NCBI RefSeq assembly: GCF_029892105.1
Contig: NZ_JARZAJ010000017.1
Location: 62,001 to 126,000 of the forward strand
Direction: 5' to 3'
Length of the DNA stretch: 64,000 nt
From: Kitasatospora sp. GP82
Lineage (GTDB): Bacteria; Actinomycetota; Actinomycetes; Streptomycetales; Streptomycetaceae
Shown here one piece after another: positions 58,028 through 64,000 of this stretch. Within the stretch, counting starts at the first letter, position 1; the number at the start of each line of letters is the position of its first letter. The notes beneath the pieces are model-generated. The model had not been told where the DNA came from. It made no database searches and worked only from the letters and a program-made list of their open reading frames with translations. Made by a program: the position numbers and the translations under genes.

Positions 58028-58777
58028 TCAGACCTGGCGCTGGTACAGGGGCTGTCCCGTGGGCGTGCTGTTCGCCGGCAGCAGCGCCAGGTCCAGGCCG
58101 CGGCCGAGCCTGACCCGCAGCAGGGCGTCCCCGGCCAGGGCGGCGGCGAGGCGCTGGGCGATCTCCTGCACCGGCGCGTCCGGCTCCAGGGCGAGCGCCA
58201 GCACCGCGTCGGTCACGGCCGAATCGGCCGAGGTGTGCAACTCGCCACGGAGAACGGCGGGTTCGGCGGCGAGCAGCGTCCGCACCGCCTGCCGGACCTC
58301 GGGATCCCGGGCGGGCGGCAGGTACGGGCGGTTCTCCGCGACCGCGCGCAGCCGGGCGCCGGTCAGGGTGTAGGTGACGGGGCCCGCCGGGTCGATCAGC
58401 AGGGTGTCGGCCCGCTCGGAGTAGGCGACCATGGCAGCCTGCGGGGCGGCGACCGGCGCCGGGCGGGCGTCGGCACGCCAGCGGGCCATGGTCTCCAGCG
58501 AGGTGAAGGCCGGCAGGGCACGCCGGCCGTCGGCGGCCTCGATCACGGGGACGGCCATGTCGCTGGTCTTCTCGTGCTTGAGCCCGTTGGCGTCGGTCTC
58601 CACCTCGCCGAGCAGGGCCACGATCGGGACCATCAGCCGACTGGGCGTCAGGGCTTCGAGCACCTCGGGCTCGGCGGCCCGGTCCTCGGCCCACGCGGCC
58701 AGCGCCCTGGCGAGGCGGGGGTCGGCAGTGCCGTCGTCTTCGGCGAATCCAGGGTTCGGGATGTTCTTGCGGTCCAC
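58028..58777 (-). CDS. SseB-family protein
   Basis: 249 residues from GTG 58777. Family features: IPNPGFAEDDGTADPRLARALAAWAEDRAAEPEVLEALTPSRLMVPIVALL, TSDMAVPVIEAADGRRALPAFTSLETMARWR, and a C-terminal half with YTLTGARLRAVAENRPYLPP. SseB proteins in actinobacteria are soluble and uncharacterised; some are tied to sulfur metabolism or to type VII secretion by name only. TAGGCT 6 nt upstream of the GTG indicates a leaderless transcript, which explains the missing ribosome binding site. Confidence 0.8.
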   Translation of the reverse strand: MDRKNIPNPGFAEDDGTADPRLARALAAWAEDRAAEPEVLEALTPSRLMVPIVALLGEVETDANGLKHEKTSDMAVPVIEAADGRRALPAFTSLETMARWRADARPAPVAAPQAAMVAYSERADTLLIDPAGPVTYTLTGARLRAVAENRPYLPPARDPEVRQAVRTLLAAEPAVLRGELHTSADSAVTDAVLALALEPDAPVQEIAQRLAAALAGDALLRVRLGRGLDLALLPANSTPTGQPLYQRQV

Positions 58778-58783
58778 CCGGCG

Positions 58784-58789
58784 AGCCTA
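58784..58789 (-). promoter_or_regulatory. -10 element of the leaderless SseB-like gene
   Basis: TAGGCT on the minus strand ends 6 nt before GTG 58777. Confidence 0.5.
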
Positions 58790-58846
58790 TGCCACGGTGG
58801 CCGTCCACCCCGCCACAGGTGCGCTCTGCCGGCGGGTGCGGCGAGC

Positions 58847-58926
58847 GACACAGGAAGCCCCGCCCGACCGGCCACGCACCCCAGGGACACAGGAAGCCCC
58901 GCCCGCCCAGCCACGCACCCTCCAGG
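58847..58926. repeat. Two tandem copies of a 39-bp sequence
   Basis: Both copies begin GACACAGGAAGCCCCGCCCG and contain CCACGCACCC; they start at 58847 and 58886. Non-coding, right next to the dispersed motif at 58923. Confidence 0.8.
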
Positions 58927-58944
58927 GGCGCGGGGAACTGCGCG
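58923..58944. repeat. 22-bp dispersed motif, arm 1 of an inverted pair
   Basis: Contains GGGGCGCGGGGAACTGCGCG. Its exact reverse complement is at 59050-59071; near copies occur at 7.28 and 7.42 kb. Confidence 0.85.
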
Positions 58945-59049
58945 ACCAGCCCGCAACGGAGGTGCACGGCTCCTCGCACAGTTCCACCGCATCTCTGGGC
59001 ATCACGTGGAAACGGTCCGCCGGCGCAGCTCAGGAGGTGCACGGTTCCT

Positions 59050-59071
59050 CGCGCAGTTCCCCGCGCCCCTG
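59050..59071. repeat. 22-bp dispersed motif, arm 2 of an inverted pair
   Basis: Exact reverse complement of 58923-58944 (contains CGCGCAGTTCCCCGCGCCCC), 105 bp apart. Confidence 0.85.
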
Positions 59072-59139
59072 AGGAGGTGCGTGGCTGGGCATGTGCACAC
59101 CTCTACCCGTGGGTAGGTGGGGTGTGGGAGTCTGCGCGC

Positions 59140-60348
59140 ATGGCCAACCTCTTCGCCACCGCGGCCTCGGACCGGGCCCGCTACGACCGGGTCACCGCGC
59201 ACCTCGACGCGCCGCTGGCCATCGTCGACCTGGCCGCCTTCGACGCCAACGCCGCCGACCTGGTGCGCCGGGCGGGCGGGAAGCCGATCCGGGTGGCGAG
59301 CAAGTCGGTGCGCTGCCGGGCGCTGGTGGAGCGGGTACTGGCCGTCGAGGGCTTCGCCGGAATCATGAGCTTCACACTGGCCGAGTCGATCTGGCTGGCC
59401 CGGTCCGGTTTCGAGGACGTCCTGCTCGCGTACCCCTCGGCGGAGCGGGCCAACTTCGGCCTGCTGACCGCCGATCCCAAGCTGGCGGCCGCCGTCACCG
59501 TCGTGCTGGACGACCCCGCGCAGCTGGATCTGATCGACGCGGCGCGCGAGGGCACCGAGGAGGTCCGGGTCTGCCTGGAGCTGGACACCGCGCTGCATCT
59601 GCTGGGCGGCCGGGTCAGGATCGGCGCCCGGCGCTCGCCGCTGCGCACCCCCGAGGCCCTCGGCGCCTTCGCCGAACTGGTCCAGCGCCGCCCGGGTTTC
59701 CGGGTGGTCGGGCTGATGGCTTACGAGGGGCATGTCGCGGGGGTCGGCGACCGGATCCCGGGGCGGCCGCTGCGCTCGCGGGCGATCCAGCTGATGCAGG
59801 CGAAGGCGCGGACCGAGCTGGCCGAGCGGCGGGCCGCGGCGGTGCGCAGGCTTCGGCAGGTGGCGGAGCTGGAGTTCGTCAACGGCGGCGGCACCGGCAG
59901 TGTGGAGTCCACGGTGGCCGAGCGCGCGGTGACCGAGGTCGCCGCCGGGTCCGGGTTGTATCTGCCCCGGCTCTTCGACAACTACCGTTCCTTCCAAGGC
60001 CGTCCGGCCGTGCTCTTCGCCCAGCCGGTGGTACGGCGGCCCGGGGTCGGGGTGGTGACGGTGCTCGGCGGCGGCTACCCCGCCTCGGGCGCGGCTGGGG
60101 CGGACCGCTCCCCGGTTCCGTATCTGCCCGAGGGCCTCGGGTACGACCCGCAGGAGGGTGCGGGCGAGGTCCAGACCCCGCTGCTGGGTTCGGCGGCGGA
60201 CGACCTGCTGATCGGCGACCGGGTCTGGTTCCGGCATGCCAAGGCGGGCGAACTGTGCGAGCGCTTCCCGGAGTTGCACCTGATCGAGGGCGACCGGGTG
60301 GTACGGACCGTCCCGACGTACCGGGGCGAAGGGCACACCTTCCTCTGA
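59140..60348 (+). CDS. PLP-dependent amino-acid deaminase/aldolase (alanine-racemase fold)
   Basis: 402 residues from ATG 59140; GGGAG lies about 10 nt upstream. Longer in-frame starts fall in repeat DNA and were rejected. N-terminal TIM-barrel features: LDAPLAIVDLAAFDANAADLVRRAGGKPIRVASKSVRC with the PLP lysine in ASKSVR, GFAGIMSFTLAESIWLARSGFEDVLLAYPS, VRVCLELDTALHLLGGRVRIGARRSP, VVGLMAYEGHVAGV, and FVNGGGTGSVES for the phosphate. The C-terminal beta domain (GVVTVLGGGYPASGA, DRVWFRHAKAGELCERFPELHLI) has the His/Cys metal region of D-threonine aldolase/D-serine dehydratase enzymes. Substrate is probably a D-amino acid. Confidence 0.83.
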   Translation: MANLFATAASDRARYDRVTAHLDAPLAIVDLAAFDANAADLVRRAGGKPIRVASKSVRCRALVERVLAVEGFAGIMSFTLAESIWLARSGFEDVLLAYPSAERANFGLLTADPKLAAAVTVVLDDPAQLDLIDAAREGTEEVRVCLELDTALHLLGGRVRIGARRSPLRTPEALGAFAELVQRRPGFRVVGLMAYEGHVAGVGDRIPGRPLRSRAIQLMQAKARTELAERRAAAVRRLRQVAELEFVNGGGTGSVESTVAERAVTEVAAGSGLYLPRLFDNYRSFQGRPAVLFAQPVVRRPGVGVVTVLGGGYPASGAAGADRSPVPYLPEGLGYDPQEGAGEVQTPLLGSAADDLLIGDRVWFRHAKAGELCERFPELHLIEGDRVVRTVPTYRGEGHTFL

Positions 60349-60469
60349 TCCGGCGCCGGCAGGTCGGGGCCACTCGTCCGCCGTGGGGCGGACTCCGTTC
60401 GCGTTCCTGGGACAGCCGTCGACGGGTTGTCCTAGGCTGGCGAGCACTCTAGGACCGAAGGGGTGGCTG

Positions 60470-60865
60470 ATGGAGGCCGAGATCGCGGCGTTGGCGACGT
60501 CGGGGGCCACGACACTGGTCGGGCTGATGGCGACGGACCTGTGGACTCAGGTGCGCGGCCGCTTCGCCTCACTGTTCGGGCGGGACCGGGCGGAGGAGAT
60601 CGCCGAGGAGCTGGACGAGGTTCGTGAGGAGCTCCGGTCGAGCGGGGACAGTGCGGCCAGCGCCGCCGAGTGGGCCCGGCGACTGCGCCGGGCGCTCGCC
60701 ACCGACCCTCAGGCGGCCGAGCAACTGCGTGACCTGCTGGCCGAGTTCGGTCCTGCGGCGGAGGATGCGGCTGCGGTCAGGAACGTCATCAGCGGCGGTA
60801 CCTTCCACGGCACCGTGGTCCAGAGCGGCCGGGTGGAGAATCTGACGATCGGCCAGGAGCCCTGA
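60470..60865 (+). CDS. Small helical protein with amyloid-signalling-like C-terminus
   Basis: 131 residues from ATG 60470, behind GAAGGGG. Residues 1-30 (EIAALATSGATTLVGLMATDLWTQV) are amphipathic or hydrophobic; 30-105 are charged helices (RAEEIAEELDEVREEL, AEWARRLRRALATDPQAAEQLRDLLAEFG). The last 25 residues, VRNVISGGTFHGTVVQSG and RVENLTIG, are a beta-rich Gly/Val/Gln motif. A helical pore-like or Bell-type domain joined to a short ISGG-x-x-x-GxVVQ motif resembles the bacterial amyloid-signalling proteins that act with NLR/STAND sensors. No NLR gene is adjacent here, so the partner would be elsewhere. Function is inference. Confidence 0.6.
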   Translation: MEAEIAALATSGATTLVGLMATDLWTQVRGRFASLFGRDRAEEIAEELDEVREELRSSGDSAASAAEWARRLRRALATDPQAAEQLRDLLAEFGPAAEDAAAVRNVISGGTFHGTVVQSGRVENLTIGQEP

Positions 60866-60906
60866 GACACGGGACGGGCTGACGCACACAGTCCGGCAGA
60901 GCACCG

Positions 60907-60949
60907 CCGCACCGCCCACCGCCGCGCCTGCGGACGGTGGGCGGTGCGG
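60907..60949. terminator. Bidirectional terminator
   Basis: Perfect 15-bp stem CCGCACCGCCCACCG/CGGTGGGCGGTGCGG with a 13-nt loop between two convergent genes. Confidence 0.85.
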
Positions 60950-61004
60950 TTCAGGCCCCGCAGACCCGAGCTCCGGGGCCGGGACCGGCCGGGCCCGATC
61001 GCGA

Positions 61005-62120
61005 TCAGGTCTTGGTGCCGCCCACGGAACCGCCGGCCGACCCGTCGCCGGTGGCGGCGGTGATGCTGCTGACGATGGAGTCCATCTGGTCCACGACCGG
61101 GGCCTTGGGGTCGATGTCGAAGCCGAGGTGCACCGAGACCAGGGACTTGCCGTCGCTGGTCGGGAAGACCACGCTCTCCACGTAGCCGTTGTTGCCCTGC
61201 GGAGCGTCGACCTTCCAGCGGACCAGATAGCCGCTCCGGCCGTTCACGGAGACGGCCTCGGACTTCAGCTCCTGATGGGACTTGATGTCCCCGTACGACT
61301 CCTTGGCCGCCGCCGCGATGTCCTGCTGGGCCGCGGCCTTGGGGTCGGTGCCGCTGAGGCGGCCGGTCGCCACACCGCCGAGCGAGCAGGAGTCGCCGCC
61401 GCCTGCGCAGGTGTACGTGCCGATGGTGAGCGCGGCGAAGCCGTTGCCGGTGGTGCCGCCGGTCCAGCCGGACGGGATCGGGATGCCGAGCTGGTTGACG
61501 GCGTCCACGGCGACGCCGCTGGTCGCACCGCCGCCGTTCTGGCCTCCGCCGGAGCCCCCGCCGTTCAGGCCACCGCCGCCGTTGAGGCCACCACCACCGT
61601 TGAGGCCACCACCGGAGCCGCCACCGTTCAGACCACCCCCGCCGTTCAGGCCGCCGCCGGACCCGCCGTTGAATCCGGGCCCGCCGAAGCCCCCGCTGCC
61701 GCTGCCGCCGCCGAAGCGGTTGCCCTGCTTGACCCGGCTCTGCTGGGCCGAGGTCGTACCGGAGGAGTGGTCCATGGCCAGATAGGTGACACCGGAGCCG
61801 ACCGCCAGACCGGCCAGTGCGGCGACGGTCGCGGCGATCACCACCGCCTTCGGCGGCTTGTTGCGGACGCGCGGCGCGACGCCCGCTTCGGCGCCGAACG
61901 GCGGCAGTTCGGGGTAGCGGACGGTGGGCCCGCCCGTCAGCACCTCGCCGACCAGTACCTGCTGGTCCGCCGAGGGCGCCGGCTCCGACACCGGCTGGGC
62001 GGCGGGCACAGGGCGGGTGGAGGCCGTCCAGCCCTTCCCGTCCCACCAGCGCTCGGGCCGGGGATCACTGGTGGTGTCCTGCGGGTCCGGGTACCACCCG
62101 GCGGGAATCTGCTCGCTCAC
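61005..62120 (-). CDS. DUF2510 single-pass membrane protein with Gly/Asn repeats
   Basis: 371 residues from GTG 62120. N-terminal DUF2510 (IPAGWYPDPQD...ERWWDGKGWT), a short cytoplasmic part, one membrane helix at about 92-115 (AVVIAATVAALAGLAVGSGVTYLAM), then a roughly 75-residue Gly-rich spacer with repeated GGGLNGGGG, and an extracellular domain (VNQLGIPIPSGWTGG...TIGTYTC...GGDSCSLGG...VNGRSGYLVRWKV). The two Cys probably form a disulfide. Function unknown. TATCTT 7 nt before the GTG suggests a leaderless mRNA. The spacer is coded by an imprecise tandem repeat (about 61540-61680). Confidence 0.78.
   Translation of the reverse strand: MSEQIPAGWYPDPQDTTSDPRPERWWDGKGWTASTRPVPAAQPVSEPAPSADQQVLVGEVLTGGPTVRYPELPPFGAEAGVAPRVRNKPPKAVVIAATVAALAGLAVGSGVTYLAMDHSSGTTSAQQSRVKQGNRFGGGSGSGGFGGPGFNGGSGGGLNGGGGLNGGGSGGGLNGGGGLNGGGGLNGGGSGGGQNGGGATSGVAVDAVNQLGIPIPSGWTGGTTGNGFAALTIGTYTCAGGGDSCSLGGVATGRLSGTDPKAAAQQDIAAAAKESYGDIKSHQELKSEAVSVNGRSGYLVRWKVDAPQGNNGYVESVVFPTSDGKSLVSVHLGFDIDPKAPVVDQMDSIVSSITAATGDGSAGGSVGGTKT
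61540..61680 (-). repeat. Degenerate tandem repeat encoding a Gly/Asn linker
   Basis: Repeated units around CCACCGCCGTTCAGGCC (plus strand), translating to GGGLNGG-type repeats. Slippage-prone, so length is likely to vary. Confidence 0.75.
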
Positions 62121-62306
62121 GTCAGAGAAGATAAACGGTCCCGGATAAGCGCGATATCAGCGGAGCGCCGATTCTGTGCTTTTCCGATGAGATTCAGATG
62201 AGAATCGACAGATCGTCGGCAATGGCATATCGGACCCTACTCCCAGAAGCGCCCGGACAGCCGCATATTGACTGCGGGTCAGCATCCGGCGGTGGAGAAT
62301 CCGGTT

Positions 62307-63044
62307 ATGACGACCAAGCCCGTGATCGGCATCACCACTCACCTTACCGAGGCGGTCTGGGACAGCTGGGGCACGCAGCGCGCCGTCCTGCTCTCCGCGC
62401 GCTATCCCGCGATGATCCAGGCGGCCGGCGGAGTCGCCTTCCTGCTGCCGCCGGACGCGCCGCAGCGCGCACCCGGGGCGCTGACCCGTCTGGACGCACT
62501 GGTGGTCTCCGGCGGTCCGGACCTCCACCCCGCCTACTACGGCGCACAGCCGCACCCGAGAACGCGTGCGGTCACGCCCGAGCGCGACGCCTGGGAGACG
62601 GCCCTGCTGCACGCCGCCGTGGCCGCCGAGATGCCCCTGCTGGGTATCTGCCGTGGCATGCAGCTGCTGAACGTCGTCTTCGGCGGCACGCTGATCCAGC
62701 ACCTGGACCACGTCCAGGAGCACCTGGGCACGCCGCAGGGCTACGGGCGGCACCCCGTGCGACCGGTGCCGGGGACGCTGCTCGCCGAGTTGCTGCCCGA
62801 GACCGTGGTGTCCGTACCGACGTACCACCACCAGGCCGTGGACCGGCTCGGCACCGGGCTCATCGTCTCCGCGTACGCCGAGGACGGCACCGTCGAGGCG
62901 GTCGAGGGCAGCGGCTTCACGCTCGGTGTGCAGTGGCACCCGGAACAGGGTGAGGACCTGCGGTTGCTGGAGGCACTGGTCGGTGCGGCGGCCGCGGCAC
63001 GCGTCGAGGGACGGGTCGCCGAGCTGGTACCGCTCTCCGAGTGA
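62307..63044 (+). CDS. Gamma-glutamyl-gamma-aminobutyrate hydrolase family (class-I amidotransferase)
   Basis: 245 residues from ATG 62307, with GGAG about 11 nt upstream. Class-I glutamine-amidotransferase core: VIGITTHLTEAVWDSWG, LVVSGGPDLHPAYYG, nucleophile Cys in LLGICRGMQLLNVVFGGTLIQHL, and the His-Glu pair in LGVQWHPEQGED. This is the PuuD subgroup, which hydrolyses gamma-glutamyl amides in polyamine or ethanolamine breakdown. No glutamylpolyamine synthetase is adjacent, so the exact substrate is open. Confidence 0.85.
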   Translation: MTTKPVIGITTHLTEAVWDSWGTQRAVLLSARYPAMIQAAGGVAFLLPPDAPQRAPGALTRLDALVVSGGPDLHPAYYGAQPHPRTRAVTPERDAWETALLHAAVAAEMPLLGICRGMQLLNVVFGGTLIQHLDHVQEHLGTPQGYGRHPVRPVPGTLLAELLPETVVSVPTYHHQAVDRLGTGLIVSAYAEDGTVEAVEGSGFTLGVQWHPEQGEDLRLLEALVGAAAAARVEGRVAELVPLSE

Positions 63045-63196
63045 TTCCCCGCCAGGTCGCTGACCTGCGCGAATACCGGCCCCAACGGGAACGACAACGG
63101 TCACCAGTGCAGCCTTTGGATCTTCCTCCGATCTGGGGTTCACTTCGTGTGCGGGCCGAAGGGGCCCATGGCCCATGAGCGTTCGGAGAGGACACG

Positions 63197-64000
63197 ATGG
63201 CCGAGCACGAGCACGACCACGATCACGACCACGCGCACGACGACCATGGTCACTCGCACGGCGGCCACGGGGGGCACAGCAGCCACGGCGGCCACGGCCA
63301 CTCGCACGGTGTCGCGGCGGACGCCGACCGCCGCTGGCTGGTCAGCGCGCTGGCGCTGATCGTCGTCTTCATGGCGGGCGAGGTGCTGGTCGGCTTCGCC
63401 GCCAGTTCGCTGGCGCTGATCTCGGACGCCGCCCACATGCTGACCGACGCCGCCTCGATCGTGCTGGCGCTGATCGCGATGCGGCTCGCCGCCCGCCCCG
63501 CCCGGGGCGGTTACACCTACGGGCTCAAACGGGCCGAGATCCTCTCCGCCCAGGCCAACGGCATCACCCTGCTGGTGCTGTCCGCCTGGCTCGGGTACGA
63601 GGCGATCACTCGGTTGATCTCGCCGCCCGAGGTGACCGGTTCGCTGGTGCTGATCACGGCACTGGTCGGGATCGTGGTCAACATCGCGGCGGCCTGGTGC
63701 ATGTCCAAGGCCAACCGCTCCTCGCTGAACGTCGAGGGCGCCTTCCAGCACGTGCTCACCGATCTGTATGCGTTCATCGCCACCGCCGTCGCCGGTGCGG
63801 TGGTGCTGACCACCGGGTTCCGCCGGGCCGACGCCATCGCCTCGCTGATCGTGGTCGCCCTGATGCTGAAGGCCGGTATCGGCCTGGTCCGCGACTCCGG
63901 CCGGATCTTCCTGGAGGCCGCGCCCGCCGGGATCGACCCCGACGCTGTGGCGGACCGGCTGGTGACCTCTCCTCAGGTCGAGGAGATCCACGACCTGCAC
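63197..64000 (+). CDS. Cation diffusion facilitator (Zn/Co/Cd efflux), partial
   Basis: 268 residues visible; the gene leaves the right edge. The N-terminus is very His/Asp-rich (MAEHEHDHDHDHAHDDHGHS and further HGGHG repeats), a likely metal-sensing tail. Membrane helices follow: SALALIVVFMAGEVLVGFAASSLALISDAAHMLTDAASIVLALIAMRLA contains the HMLTD site of the zinc-transport tetrad, and VEGAFQHVLTDLYAFIATAVAG the second HxxxD site. RADAIASLIVVALMLKAG leads into the cytoplasmic dimer domain. It exports divalent metal against protons. ATG 63197 follows GGAGAGG. Confidence 0.9.
   Translation, partial: MAEHEHDHDHDHAHDDHGHSHGGHGGHSSHGGHGHSHGVAADADRRWLVSALALIVVFMAGEVLVGFAASSLALISDAAHMLTDAASIVLALIAMRLAARPARGGYTYGLKRAEILSAQANGITLLVLSAWLGYEAITRLISPPEVTGSLVLITALVGIVVNIAAAWCMSKANRSSLNVEGAFQHVLTDLYAFIATAVAGAVVLTTGFRRADAIASLIVVALMLKAGIGLVRDSGRIFLEAAPAGIDPDAVADRLVTSPQVEEIHDLH

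Noticed and set aside
58847..59071. CRISPR array
   Set aside because: Repeats are GC-rich, only two tandem copies occur, and there are no regularly spaced unique spacers or cas genes.

Overview
The window is high-GC actinobacterial DNA. Translational starts are mostly GTG or ATG behind GGAG-type ribosome binding sites, several genes look leaderless, and many gene ends carry long perfect GC-rich hairpins without U-runs. The gene order (metNIQ, argH/argG/argR/argD/argB/argJ/argC, pheS-pheT, infC-rpmI-rplT), a DUF1844 protein, a GH46 chitosanase and a BluB-CobT fusion point to the Streptomycetaceae (Streptomyces or Kitasatospora); I cannot name the species from sequence alone.

Layout. 0-2.3 kb: a partial GNAT acetyltransferase and pabB-pabC (4-aminobenzoate synthesis). 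2.6-3.3 kb: a tRNA operon (Gly-GCC, Cys-GCA, three identical Val-GAC genes) with promoter and terminator, followed by a 56-residue membrane protein on the other strand. 4.1-7.2 kb: a membrane Ser/Thr kinase and a SpoU-type RNA methyltransferase. 7.5-14.6 kb: three cobalamin/siroheme genes, including a 1315-residue BluB-CobT fusion. 14.7-20 kb: GNAT proteins, the MetNIQ methionine importer and a sigma-like protein. 20-29.5 kb: a flavin oxidase and the whole arginine pathway with its repressor ArgR.

30-38 kb is an accessory, eroded stretch. It holds fragments of two tyrosine integrases, a Tn3-family transposase and resolvase, an IS5-type transposase, two TetR regulators and an inverted 42-44 bp repeat. 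Mixed among them are intact genes: a Glu/Asp racemase, an alpha/beta hydrolase and an orphan ketoacyl synthase. 40.4-41.9 kb is a second decay spot with three damaged enzyme genes. 42-49 kb carries a secreted deacetylase-like lipoprotein, ketopantoate reductase-like, SDR, 3-hydroxyacyl-CoA dehydrogenase, DoxX, phospholipase D-like and chitosanase genes, the last with a 21-bp perfect palindrome upstream.

49.4-57.1 kb is the core translation block pheT-pheS, an orphan histidine kinase, a TrmH-type methyltransferase and rplT-rpmI-infC. 57.5-64 kb holds DUF1844 and SseB-like proteins, a PLP amino-acid deaminase/aldolase, a small helical protein with an amyloid-signalling-like C-terminus, a DUF2510 membrane protein, a class-I amidotransferase and a truncated CDF metal transporter.

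The most unusual signals are four. First, an unannotated 34-codon leader peptide ending in C-M-C-C-R-M-C-H-C lies in front of metNIQ. Second, infC seems to start at an AUC codon, 124 nt after a U-tailed attenuator hairpin that has a competing partner. Third, the 131-residue protein at 60.5 kb carries an ISGG..GxVVQ-type C-terminus. Fourth, BluB and CobT are joined behind a roughly 740-residue low-complexity region.
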